In this document: one piece after another, positions 1 to 14,829 of the stretch | Layout of the letters: each line of letters starts with the position of its first letter | Numbering within the stretch: position 1 is the first letter of the stretch | Notes under the pieces: generated by a model | Database searches by the model: none | What the model was told of the DNA's origin: nothing | Seen by the model: the letters and a program-made list of their open reading frames with translations, nothing else | DNA from: Xiphophorus maculatus | Taxonomy: Eukaryota > Chordata > Actinopteri > Cyprinodontiformes > Poeciliidae | Assembly: GCF_002775205.1 (NCBI RefSeq) | Contig: NC_036443.1 | Span: forward strand, 15,511,373 to 15,575,372 | Direction: 5' to 3' | DNA: 64,000 nt | Program-made: the position numbers and the translations under genes

Positions 1-224
1 TTCCGATCAGTGCTGCTCTCAGCACTCCCAGGCAACCTCCATTTGCTAATCCCACTGCCTCCCCCCCCGCCAGCAACCCCACCCCAAGGAGCGCTTACTG
101 TTTTTTTTCCAACCTGCCGATCACCTACTTGCAGAGTAAGGTAGGGGCTTTAACTCCATGGGTTTTTCTGAAGGCAGAGCGTGAACGCGGGGCGGGTGAA
201 AGAGGAGGCGGCCACAAAGTGACT

Positions 225-490
225 CCAGCCCAGACAATTAGAACAATGAGCCCGGCATGTAGGGGGCTAACTCGCTGCGTCACGCCTGGACGGTGGGGTA
301 TTTTGTCAGTTTAATGAATTGTCCGTCAGGCCAGGGCCACATCGCAGGCTGTGCAAGGAGAGGCCAGCAGGGACCCAGACACTAAGTCGGTATTTATTAC
401 ACTGCCTTTGTCACTAATTGAGCTAATTATCACTGACTCCTCAGCACTCCCACAGGCAGCACCCCCTCCAATCACCGTCTCTTAACAACT
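225..490. promoter_or_regulatory. candidate conserved non-coding element downstream of wnt1
   Basis: This stretch has no coding potential and no recognisable repeat. It is more sequence-complex than its surroundings. It carries a close pair of homeodomain-type cores (CTAATTGAGCTAATTATC, near 415-432) preceded by a TCF/SOX-like CCTTTGTC. Further left are ACAATTAG and AACAATG, which resemble homeodomain and SOX sites (near 234-247). It lies about 4.1 kb past the wnt1 stop codon. In mouse a midbrain enhancer that depends on homeodomain sites lies 3' of Wnt1, so position and content fit. The assignment is inference; no alignment was possible. Confidence 0.4.
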
Positions 491-598
491 CTCACACCTT
501 ACTCTCTTGGCAGGGGTGTGAACTCTGCTTTCACTCGGCTTTTAACTACCACTTTATTTCATTGGGTTTTAATACTTTCCATCCTTCATTGCTTTTTA

Positions 599-2390
599 CA
601 ATACCTTGCAAGAGTATTCTCACTCAATGAACTTTTCCAAACGTTATCATGTTAGAAACCACAAGCTTCGGTATAATTTATTGGGATTTTAGGAGACAAA
701 GCAACACAAAACATAACATACTTGTGAAACCTTTAAAGCAGTGTTCAGTCATAAAACAACTTCTAACAGAGAACAGTCTAATCCATAATTTCAAAATGAA
801 GTGTATGGAACAACTGTAAGCCTACAATGCTCTCAACCTAAGTTGATGAGTTGGACAAGGAGAGTAATTATAGGAGAAGCAGTTAAGATGTTTTTACTCT
901 GGAGGAACTCCTGGGATCAATGTCTCCGGTGGGAAAATTTGTCAACATCTGTTTGTCATGAATTTGATAAAATATGGCCTTTATGGATGAGTGATGAGAA
1001 AAAATCTTTTGTTAAAAATAAAATCATGAGAAATCCCCATTTTGCATTTTGCAGCAAGCCATGGAGGGAACACATCAATTAAATGAAAGAAGATGCTCTG
1101 GTCAGAGGAGATAAAAAATTAAACTAACCTTTTGGGCTACATGCCTAAAAGTTATCTATGGTGCAGAAGCAACACTGCTCATGATTCCGAAGTCACCAAC
1201 TCCATAGTGATGGACAGTGGTGGCAGCATCATGTGGGGATGCCTTTTTTGCAGCAGCCAGCTTTTTTGGGAACATGGAGGAACCTAGATAGAGGCAAGTA
1301 TTGGATGAATTTGTAATGGAATAGTTTAGATCAAAGGATATTCAGCTGGTAGAAATCCAAATAAAATCCAAACCTAAACTTAATTTAGAAACTGCTGCAA
1401 TCTTTGAAGATCATTGTTCACAGACACTATGCATCCAATTTATTTCAGCTTGTACTTTTTGCATAGAATTGGGCAAAAATGTAAGTCTTTACATGAGTGA
1501 AGATGGTAGAGACACAGTTCAAAAGACTTGCAGCTGTTATTGCAGAAAAATGTGACTCTAGAAAGCATTAACGCAACGAGTTTTAATGCAAATGCACACC
1601 ACACTTTTCTATCGTTTTATTTTCAATTTCAGATTCAAAAAATAGGCTGCACAGTGGCACAGTTGGTAGCACTGTTGCCTTGCAGCAAGAAGGTCCTGGG
1701 TTTGATGATTCAATTCCCAGCCCAGGTTCTTTCTGCATGGAGTCTGCATGTTCTCCCTGTGCATGCTTGGGTTCTCTCCGGGTACTCTGGCTTCCTCCCA
1801 CAGTAGAAAAACATGACTGTTAGGTTAATTGGTCTCTCTAAAATTCTCCTTAGGTGTGAGTGTGTGTGTGCATGTCGATAGACTGGCAACCTGTCCAGGG
1901 TGTACCCCGCCTCTTGCCCAAAATGACTTGTTGGAGATAGGCACCAGTACCCCTCCTGACCCCACTAAGGACAAGGGTGTACAGAAAATGGATGGATGGA
2001 TTCAAAAACACTTATTAATCCCAAAACTAAATTAAATATTTGAGAAGAATTCTAAAAAAAAATGTCATTATCCTTGGTCTGTCACATAAAAATAATGTAA
2101 TGTGACTTGCAATCACACACATATGTGACAAACACACATATGCATAAGTATTTCACAATATGTGCTGAAATAGTCCTGTGTGTGTGTGTGTGATGGGAAT
2201 CCTTGATTTCTAATTTCACTGTTTGTTTTTTTTAAGGTTCAATCAATGACTTTGATTTGCAAATTAGCCTGTGGCTAGAAAATCTTTATACAAAACAACA
2301 ATTGCTTATTTTTATCAAGTAACGTCATTTAATCTGGTGTACTGTGTGGAAAAAAAAATCAAGGAGTATAAATAATTTTTGCAACATACT
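599..2390 (+). mobile_element. Tc1/mariner-like DNA transposon fossil, split by a SINE
   Basis: The left part (about 599-720) resembles the end of a very common teleost Tc1-like element: a CCTTGCAAGAGTATTC start, then an AACTTTTCC block and a TTATTGGGATTTTA block. From about 800 the degraded transposase region follows, including the block that encodes the GGSIM-type motif (near 1221-1245). A SINE at 1642-1998 interrupts the 3' part. A terminal-like GGAGTATAAATAATTTTTGC near 2362-2381 may be the right end, so the right border is uncertain. No long open frame survives, so this copy is inactive. At least ten other fragments of the same family occur in the window. Confidence 0.7.
1642..1998 (+). 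mobile_element. tRNA-like-headed SINE with ATGG tail
   Basis: The left end has a tRNA-like head: a box A-like stretch (CACAGTTGGTAGCACTG) and a decayed box B region near 1700-1720. The family body follows (TCTGCATGGAGTCTGCATG, then CTCTCCGGGTACTCTGGC), ending in an ATGGATGGATGG tail. Flanking GATTCAAAAA copies at 1632-1641 and 1999-2008 form a perfect 10-bp target-site duplication. The insertion therefore arrived by retroposition into the Tc1-like element around it. The family is a widespread teleost retroposon whose formal name I cannot give with certainty. Confidence 0.75.
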
Positions 2391-4590
2391 TTTTTTCTTT
2401 GTCAAAGTTAGATTACCGTTGTCATTTCTATTCATCTTTTCAATCAGTAGCTTATTGACAGTCTGGCAGGTGTTCACATTTTTGTGGTAAAGTTTTAATA
2501 ATCTTTCTTTTTATGTTACTTATTCTTGGGATTTTTCTTTGTTTGCTGAAATTTGTTCTTGAAAATTTCCCAACTTCAATTGATCAAATTCTTAATTTTT
2601 ATAGTCGTTTCTCATTTCTGCATGGTTCTGCGCCCATCCTATTTGACATCCTCTCAAAACCCTGCTTGCTCTCAGACTGCTCCTAGTTAAAGACTACAAA
2701 TCTCTCCAAGTCTCTGTGGTTAGTTATGTTGCCAACGTCCTGAAAAGGACTCCGGTTTTCTTTTTTATTATTATTATTATTCCATTTTTCCCCTTTCAGA
2801 CATTAGGCAAATGAAGCAAATGCCTTCAATCTACATCCATATACTGTATGAGATAAGTTATGTGGCTGGATAAGCAGAGCCTGTCTCTGCGCTTCAGAGC
2901 ACAGATGCAGGGATGCTTTGTGAGTCTGCAGAAAGAGGCTGCTTTGGCGGTGGTAATAGGATTAAGCAAAGGACACCCAGGGACCAGCTTATGTGTTCAC
3001 TTTCTCTATTGTCAAACTTCTTACACAAAACAGAACCAATATCAGACGTAACAGCATCTCAGACACATCCAGAAGAGCTGGCTTAATTGAAAATATAACC
3101 TTTATTTGCCTATCATACAGTAAAAAAAAACCCCAACTAAAATCAAAGATTTTTGGATTGAAATCTAAAAAGAGACTGTTCTGACAATATTCTATAACAG
3201 TATAAAAATCATCAAAAATAAATATTTGTATTTACACTCATAAAAAAGTAAATATTCAGTGCATGACCAAACAGACAAGTGTTTTCTTAGCAGAAAAAAA
3301 TGGAATTTTCTGGTTCTAGCAAGAGTTAACTTTTGTCAGCTACATTAACTAAAAAGGGGAAAAATACCTTTAAACATATCCTGAATTGACTCCATGCTGT
3401 CCAGTCACTGGTGGGCAAATAAATCATTTGGCAAATTGACAAGCCCCACTTTTATAAATATATTTTTGCTATTTTAATACCTAGATCCAGTGCCGGCTTG
3501 TGGTATGGGCCAGGGCAAAATTAAAAGGGATGGGGTGACCAACAAGGTTACATGTTTTCTGCATATTATCCGTTTGCCCTGTAACTCTGATAATTGCTTG
3601 CATTTAATTATTTGTGGAGCAGCAGTAAGAGGGGCTCACCCAAGAACCACCACTGCTTACATCCTTTTGGTTTTCTTTAGCTGATGCACACTATGACAGT
3701 CTTCATAGTAGTTTTATTATTTGAAAAATATTTGCTGCACGTTACACTTTTTAAACATAATAATTTTACCAATTTTGACTACATTAAACCTAGATTAAGT
3801 CATGCTGGATGCTTCTTTTTTTCTTAAGTCACTCCTCGGTTTTGTGCCAGCTTTATCATTCATCAATACTGATGCAAAATTTAACACAACATTCAGTGTA
3901 TTCATAATACATTCAAATAATGTAGTTGTCTGGTGACTCACTGTGAATTTGCCAGCATTTTTCTGGTCAAGAATTCAAATGGCAAATCTGTTTTCAGGCA
4001 ATTAAGAAACAGAGAAATCAAAAGAAGCCAAGGGAATTGGAGGGAAATTAGAAGTGGTCGGGAGGACCCAAGCTCTACGTAAACAAGCGGAGTCGAGAGT
4101 GTTCCTTGCCTGGTAATAGGAGAACATATTTGTAGCTCTCTGCTCTGTGGCTTCAGAAACATCTGTGAAACACTGCCCTGCTTCCCACTTAGACATTAGT
4201 TGATGGTTGCAGCAATCTGTTCACTAAATCCTTTTATTTCTATGCTATCCTCAGCGTGGTGGGCGATTTCCCTTCAACATAAATATTTGTTGTGTTCAAA
4301 TATTTGCTAAAAATAATGGTTAAAATGTAAGCACCTGTGTTCCTTTGATACCCTGCTCATACATGTGTGTTTTACTTTGTCTTTCTGAGAGACAGGTAGG
4401 ATCTTTGTGCCAGAAATGTTCCTTTTGTCATTTTACCTGGATTTAAACTTTCATGCCCTCTTCCAAACACCTTAACTTGAGAGCCCCACGTTCTCTAAAG
4501 CAACAACCTGGTTTGATTAAAAAAAAAAGAAAAGTTCTATTTTTGTCTCCAATACTTGCTCAAATATGAACTCAAATGTTCCACCTTCAA
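2391..4590. other. wnt1 3' flank and probable 3' UTR
   Basis: This is AT-rich sequence with no exon-like open frame. On the minus strand, an AATAAA at 4233-4238 lies about 350 bases past the wnt1 stop codon and is the best visible polyadenylation signal, which would make about 4210-4590 the wnt1 3' UTR. The rest (2391-4200) holds short T-runs, an ATT repeat at about 2766-2781, and nothing else I can name. Confidence 0.35.
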
Positions 4591-8104
<3,514 letters not shown>

Positions 8105-8173
8105 CGTGGCTTCGGTTCAAACATGCTGGACGGAAAATGTCAAAATTCACAAGCGCAACAAGAAAGCATCCTT

Positions 8174-8184
8174 TAATAATAATA

Positions 8185-8220
<36 letters not shown>
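8174..8220. repeat. (AAT)n microsatellite
   Basis: A trinucleotide run of about 15 units with one TAGTA interruption lies about 70-115 bases upstream of the wnt1 start codon. Confidence 0.95.
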
Positions 8221-8222
<2 letters not shown>

Positions 8223-8370
8223 TGGTTTGTTTAATTATCTGCACAACTGCTTGCAAATTCACAAATGCTCACCGACGAGAAGATCTGAGAGATGTCGGCA
8301 GTCCTAATTGACTTAAATGGATCCTGAGTGGAGACAGGTTCCCTGAATGATGTGAAGTGTCCGGGCAGGA

Positions 8371-8397
8371 TGCTGCTGCTGCTGCTGCTGCTGCTGT
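8371..8397. repeat. (TGC)9 run upstream of wnt1
   Basis: Nine perfect TGC units, reading GCA/CAG on the wnt1 strand, lie about 270 bases upstream of the wnt1 start codon. They are probably in its 5' UTR or proximal promoter. Confidence 0.9.
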
Positions 8398-10995
8398 CCT
8401 CTTCACTCTGTCTATCTCAGTGATGCTTTGCGAGGCGCACTGAACGCGTGGGACAGTCCCGAAGATTTGATCCCCTCGGTGACTGATAGGCAACACATTC
8501 TTCTCTTATTGAGCGCTACCAGAGGAATAAAAAAGGGATTTGCTGCTCTCATCTCCCTCTGTTTTTTTTTCTTTTCCTCGCTGCCTTTTCAATAGGATTG
8601 GAGGGAGGGATAGTTAATGCTCTTCATAGGGGCGCACAATGAATGAGGAAACACAACTGAGCGGAGAAGAGAAAGGAGAAGGAGTTTTTTGTAAAAAAAA
8701 AAAAAAAAAAGAAAAAAGAAAAATGAAAAAAAAAAAGTCCACATCAGTCTTGCACATATTACTTGTGAAATATCACGGCCATCCCTTGGAAAAGTGTGCG
8801 TCTCACAGCGTTTCCTGAATGGACTGCGCGCGCTCTGGAAGTGCCCGGTTTGATGTGCTGATGCTGCAGATGCTGCCAGTGCGTCCGCTTTGCTGCTCCG
8901 CCGCCGCTATCACCGTGCTGTACAGTTACAGCGGAATATGAGCCATCTGAAACTGCCCTTTGAGCTGCCTACTCCCTATAACCGCATCTCCTCCTCTCTG
9001 CAGTCCTTCTTCTAAAACATGCACCCGCGGCCCAGCGAGGCTACGGTTTCACCTCTCCTTCCCGACTTAAAAAGTGCGGGTTTATTTATTTTTTTCTCAT
9101 AATTAATATTTTTTTTTCTGGAAGTGCCTTTTATGGGGGCAATAAAACTATCATCGCCTCTCCTTAAAGTGCGCCCACAAGGCGACGTGAATGCTGATTG
9201 AAACAGTAACACCCTCACAGTTGTCCTATTACTCATACTGCCTGCTGGGCTACTTAAATTTTTTCTTTTTTTTTCAAACGCGGCACAGATGAAATATGGC
9301 CTCCAATCAGAAGTTTGATGCATGATGAAGCAGGGTAAGAGGGGGGACGAGTAAGGATATAAAAAAAAAGGAACTAGCCTTAACATCTGGCTTGCAGACC
9401 TCCCTCGACGCATGAGTAGCGCAGTGTAATCACAGCTTGAGCCACTTTGCGGCATCTCCATCAAACTACATGACTCGGAGCGAGTCTAAATGTCCCCAAA
9501 ACACCGTATTTGAAACGAATGTTTCATTATGTGACATGTGTCTGCTGATTTGCATGTTCGACTGATCTGCATCAACCCTCTTTCTCTCTCTCCCTCTCTC
9601 ATTTTCTCTCTCCTTCTCTTCGACTTTCTCTCATACCTTTGGATGACAGTAAAAGGAAGTGGGTAAGTAAAGGAGAGAGTGAAAAAAGCTTTAATGACAG
9701 CCATCCCCACGTTTATACCCCAGCTTTATATATATGAAGGTGCTCAAAGGGGTTTCCTGGAGCAGTCATGCGACACCGAGCAGATTAGAGCTTCAATCCG
9801 GATAAAGGGAGCCTTTTATATACAAATCAACTTCAAATCACTTTTTAAGCCACTTAGATATACACACCAAGGCAGAATGCTAATGCACTTTTCATTGCTG
9901 CAGCTTAGGGAATGGAAGGAGATTAGATGAATTGGTGTCACTAAGCGAACCGTGTTCGATGGGGGGGGGGGTTTAACTTAATTTTATGAAAGTAGCTGGC
10001 ATGCACGCTTTATTATGCCTTATTTGGATAGGCCAGAACAGCGACTGATACCGAATCAACACAAATGGTCCGCGTGCTGATATTTAGCAGACAGGGTTAT
10101 GCTTTTCGTTTTGAGAAAGTCGAAATTTCTTCTCTTCCAGATACACTTTAGTGAATAATTAAGCCTCTTATACATGCGACGCAAGCTGACAGGAGTCCGA
10201 TCTGCCGCTTGAAATGTATGCATGTGCATCTATACTTATGCAGCTGATGGCTGCATTGACGAGAGTGACGTTGTTTCAAGCCCAACAACGAGGAACAGCA
10301 GCTCTGATGGAGGTGGGAGGTGTGGGATGGAGAGGGGGGGGCGCATGACTAAAATCAGTATTGTTGGAGGGTCTCTGAGCTGAGCCGCTTGCCTGCTGCT
10401 GCCTCCCTGTCGTACAGTGGAAGGAGCAGCAGCTCTACCCTCCCCCGTTCATCAATAAATAAATAAATAACTCCATTTTAAGACTAAAATCTTCAAAATT
10501 TCATCTCTGTTAATTGTTTTGAAAAGGAGAGGCCTGTTCTGCCATATAAGCAACAACAAAAAAATCAAATTTAGGAAATTTGACTTTAAATCCTAATCAA
10601 AACATTCTTCTGAAGCTCTTATTAAGCTTCAGACCCTTTTGCTTGGAGAGCGCCCGCGCGTAAAAGTTTGGAGACATCTCGTTTACGTCCTCAAGAATGG
10701 CCGCTATCTCCAGCAGTATGACAATCATATTGGCTAATATTTTCCAAACAGTCGCCTGTAGAGGCATCCACTCCCCTCCCCTAACCCCACTTTTCCCCCA
10801 CCCTCCTCCAGTTTACTCTCGCCGCTCGTCTCTTCTCCGTCTTCACTACTCGCTCGTTTGGCGCAGCATCGATAATACTCCACGCATTTTCCCTACGTTT
10901 TTTTTTTTTTTTTTTTTTTTTGTAATATTCTTATTTAACTACAGGTGGCTTATTATCAGAGTTTTAATGTCCCGTCGCGACAGACGCTTAACAAA

Positions 10996-13900
10996 ATGGA
11001 GCTATCAAACAAACTCCGTTGGAATCAATTCCTGATTTTGGCAACAGCACTTATGTCACCTGCGTTAACGTAAGTGCACTTGAAAGTTCCTGGAGCGTGG
11101 ACTTGCTTTTGTGGGATGTTAGTATCTTTGTTTTATTATGTATATATAAAACTATAGCTATTTATTTAAAATGTGATACATCTGGATTTCATTTTGCAGG
11201 CTAATATTAGAATAACATGAATCATTGTTTGGCAGTCTGTTTGTACGTCTGTGCAATTATAAATCTTATTGTGTGGTTTAATCTGTTTTCGATTATTTTT
11301 AACTGTGTTGTTTATCAAGAATTATATTTCTGCTGCAGTTAACACAGAGCGACTAACACCAAAGCACATAAATGTTTTCTGTTTCCTACAGTTTATATAA
11401 TACATCCCATAAAAGTATTTCATTTTGTAGAATAGCAAGTTGAAATCTTTGCTGGGTTTTTTTAGAGCCTTCTTAGTATTCAGATTACACTCCCACTGCC
11501 ACATTCTCTGGATTTGTCTGATGAACTCCTGACCAGCTCTGATGACAAATCCCACCAACCTCTCTCTTCCCTGCAGGGTGCTATGTAATGATATCCTTAG
11601 CCTGAAGGTGGCAGGAGATCCAGTTCTAACCCCTCACTCTGTGTGCCTGAGACTGGTAGGCCTCAGCAAACGTCAGATGCGGATGTGTATGCGTAGTCCC
11701 GACGTGACGGCATCCGCCCTGCAGGGCATCCAGGTGGCCATCCACGAGTGCCAGCACCAGCTGCGCGACCAGCGATGGAACTGCTCGTCGCTGGAAAGCT
11801 TCGGGAAGCTGCCTCACCACAGCACCATCCTCAGCAGGGGTGAGAGGCTCAGAGAAGCTTACACAAGTGTCAAAGCAAGTCAGAGTCTTGAGTTGCTTTG
11901 ACACATGAATGACACATTTAGAATGACACTGTTTCTCAGTTTCATCTGTGTGTTTGTGTGTGTGTTCTCATTGGGAACCCCAGGTTTTCGTGAGAGTGCC
12001 TTCTCCCTGGCCTTGCTGGCAGCGGGTGTGGCTCACTCTGTGGCCTCTGCCTGCAGCATGGGTAAGCTGCGGGGGTGCAGCTGTGAGGCCAAACGTCGCC
12101 AGGACGATGACAAGATCCGGCTGAAACTCACACAGCTGCAGCTGCAAACTCTGCAGAAGGGCGGGGTAGGCATCGGCATGACCAAATCATTACCCTCAGA
12201 TCTAAATGGGCACCATGGGAGCCTACCGCCCGACCTGCACTCTGCCCACACGTCTGCCATGCTCAAGCCTTTATCAGATGACTCAAGCTCTATGCAGGAC
12301 ACCTGGATGTGGGGGGGCTGCAGTCATGACTTGCGGTTTGGGGACCGTTTTTCAAGAGACTGGCTTGATTCCCGTGGTTCTCCAAGGGACATCTATGCGC
12401 GCATGAGGATACATAACAACCGCGTAGGGCGACAGGTGAGTGATGTGCTTATTCATACCAGCAGTTGTAGCCCTTGAACTTTTTCACATTTTGCCTCGCT
12501 CAACTCCTACACTTCAGTGTGACGATTTTATGTGACAATCTATCACAAAGCCATGCATACTTTTCAAACGGAAGGACAAATGTGTGCAGTTTTTCCAAAC
12601 TTTTTCTCAAAAAAAACTTTACTATGATAAACACAGTGTTTATACTGACATTAATACTGTTGTGTTCCTTCATGACAGGCTTCATTACTGTGTCATGAAG
12701 AAACACACCAGACAGATCAGGGATAAAGCTGTGTAGAAGTCTAAAGAGGGGTTAGGTTATATAATAATAGTAATAATATCTCAAGATTTTGGCATCTCAC
12801 AGAGCACAGTTTGATTGGCTATCAAAAAAAACAAATGGAGGATGGTACAAGCAGGAAGAAAGAGCAGTCAAGAAGTGAATGGTAACTCTGGAGGAGATGC
12901 AGAGATCCGCAGCTCAGATGGGAGAATCTGTCTAGAGGACAACTATTTCGTCATGTGTTCACAAGGCAAGAATTGATGGAAAAACAGCCTATAGAAATCA
13001 TGTTCAAAGTTTGATGCAAGTCATTTAGAATCCACCGAAACATTTCCAATAAGGTGTTCTGTTGGGCAATGTTGTGTACATGTGGGCTAAAAACAACACT
13101 ACACTTTGTAAGCACGAAAATGAAACATGCTTTGTTCAGCAGTGAAGCTAAATGAAGGACAATCTTTCAACAAAAAAAATCTGTTAAAAACCTACAAAAG
13201 ACTTGAGACTGAAATGGAGGTTCATCTTCCCAGAGGATAACCACCCTAAACATTCAGGCTGAGCTACAGTCAATTTTTAAACATAAATCCAAATAAGAGT
13301 TGGTGAAGACACTCTACAAAGGTATTGACTCAAGGGGTTACTACAAATCCAGGCCACACTTTTCAAATTTTTGTGTGTAAAATAATTTAGAAACCATCTA
13401 CTGTTCTCCTTCCATTTGAATTGTGCACCATTTTGAGCTGCATAGCACATTCCAATAAGATATGTGAATGCAGAGTAGCAATATTTTAGAGGAGATACTG
13501 TATAAACATGGTGCCTGTTGTGGTTAATTTGGTTGAAATATTCATCTTTCTTTACAGATAGTGACTGACAACATGACAAGGAAGTGCAAATGTCACGGCA
13601 CATCAGGGAGCTGTCAGTTCAAGACCTGCTGGTATGTTTCTCCAGAGTTCCGCGTTGTTGGATCTCTGCTCAAGGAAAAGTTCTTGTCGGCCATCTTCGT
13701 CAACTCCCAGAACAAAAACAATGGCGTTTTCAACCCTCGAACAGAGAACAGTGCCCGCAGAAGCACTGGGGGGTTCAGCGGAGGGCGCCGTAGAAGCATG
13801 TCCAGGGAGCTGGTGTATTTTGAGAAGTCGCCTGATTTCTGCGAGCGCGATATGTCGATAGATTCTCCAGGTACGCAGGGACGAATCTGCAACAAAACGA

Positions 13901-14058
13901 GCTACAGCACAGACAGCTGCAGCTCGCTGTGCTGCGGCCGCGGGCACAACATCCTACGGCAGACTCGCAGCGAGCGTTGCAATTGTCGATTTCACTGGTG
14001 CTGCTACGTTCTGTGCGAGGAGTGTCGCCTCACAGAGTGGGTGAATGTGTGCAAGTAG
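10996..14058 (+). CDS. wnt10b: Wnt10b secreted signalling glycoprotein (4 coding exons)
   Basis: Coding exons are 10996-11069, 11577-11839, 11984-12435 and 13558-14058, all with GT-AG introns. Phases close to 429 aa, close to the length usual for fish Wnt10b. Exon 1 encodes a signal peptide ([20 protein letters not shown]). The Wnt core begins with VLCNDILSL. The long insert between the [11 protein letters not shown] region and [13 protein letters not shown] is characteristic of Wnt10 proteins. CHGTSGSC carries the acylated serine (about residue 279), and the C-terminus ends EWVNVCK. Wnt10b is a Frizzled ligand that overlaps with Wnt1 in the midbrain. Its head-to-head position beside wnt1 identifies it as wnt10b rather than wnt10a. 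Intron 3 contains a Tc1-like fossil. Confidence 0.97.
12476..13475 (+). mobile_element. Tc1-like transposon fossil in wnt10b intron 3
   Basis: This is nearly the full intron. It starts with an ACTTTTTCACATTTTGCC block like the family's left end. [11 protein letters not shown]-like decayed transposase region follows (near 12700-12735), then CTCTGGAGGAGATGCAGAGA (12884-12903), the AACCACCCTAAACATTCAGG block, and a CCTTCCATTTGAATTGTGCACC right part. No intact transposase frame remains. The terminal repeats are eroded. Confidence 0.75.
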
Positions 14059-14620
14059 ATCCAGCTTTTTGTTTTGCCCTTTGTGCAACTATTCTTGAGA
14101 ATCTGTTTATCCCCCTCGTTTTGTGTGTGTTTTTTTAAGTCCATCATCTGGGATCTATTTTCTCTGCATAGCTGCTGTGATCCCAAAATGCCAAGTCAGA
14201 GATTGAAGAGGTGACTCATGTCATTTGTCTTGCCATGGCCTGTTTAGACGCTACCCTCTCAGCCATGAAGAGGGCCCACACTCCAGTGTTTCTACCCCAC
14301 AGAAAACTGGAGAAACAGCAGAAGAGCGCTAAAGTTTCGGTCTTTGCTTTCTTATTCATCTTGTTGTACAGTAGCTGTGTATTTTATTGTGCGAGTGTAT
14401 ATTTGTAAATGCATGATTTGTTAATATGATTATTGTTTCAGAGTGTTTAATGTTGGTTTTAGTGAATGACAGAAAGGGAACTGCCAACATTATCTGAATA
14501 TAAGGTTTCAGGATCTTAACGTCTTATAATCTCTTCAGTATATACTAATCATGGATAGTTTTGATTCCACAACTCACACAGTGCTACATAAAATAAAATA
14601 AAATTTAGTTAGCTCTTATT
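14059..14620 (+). other. probable wnt10b 3' UTR
   Basis: This is non-coding sequence directly after the wnt10b stop codon. AAAATAAAATAAAATTTAG at about 14587-14605 offers overlapping AATAAA hexamers that could serve as the polyadenylation signal. No other gene-like feature is seen. Confidence 0.4.
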
Positions 14621-14794
14621 TTTATCTTTCCAGATTAAAAGAAATCTCATCCACAATTCCAATACAGTGTAAATTATTTTACGGTTCAAAAACAGTCTCA
14701 TTATTTTAAAATCAGGGATTAGGGACAAACTCTTGACCCTTCCATTGAGTGATCAGCATCATATAAAAAGTCACAAGAAGATATTCATTATCAT

Positions 14795-14826
14795 ATTCTA
14801 TGGTGTATTTTAATACACCATAGAAT
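14795..14826. repeat. near-perfect 32-bp palindrome downstream of wnt10b
   Basis: The arms ATTCTATGGTGTATT (14795-14809) and AATACACCATAGAAT (14812-14826) are perfect reverse complements around a two-base centre. It could be the relic of a foldback element or a hairpin in a long 3' UTR. Confidence 0.9.
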
Positions 14827-14829
14827 TAA

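Larger units (their letters stand above)
8105..10995. promoter_or_regulatory. shared wnt1/wnt10b divergent intergenic region
   Basis: The 2.9 kb between the two start codons must hold both promoters, because the genes are transcribed away from each other. It includes an (AAT)n run at 8174-8220, a nine-unit TGC run at 8371-8397 likely within the wnt1 5' UTR, GC-rich patches near 8820-8910 and 10260-10440, and long T or A runs. No coding exon is visible. Start sites cannot be placed from sequence alone. In zebrafish the two genes are expressed in overlapping midbrain-hindbrain domains and act redundantly, which fits shared control here. Confidence 0.6.

Noticed and set aside
11542-11576. ATG at 11542 as the start of wnt10b
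   Set aside because: It lies in the intron before a CTGCAG acceptor. The spliced exon 10996-11069 supplies a proper signal peptide and the phase closes, so 11542 is only an in-frame intronic ATG.
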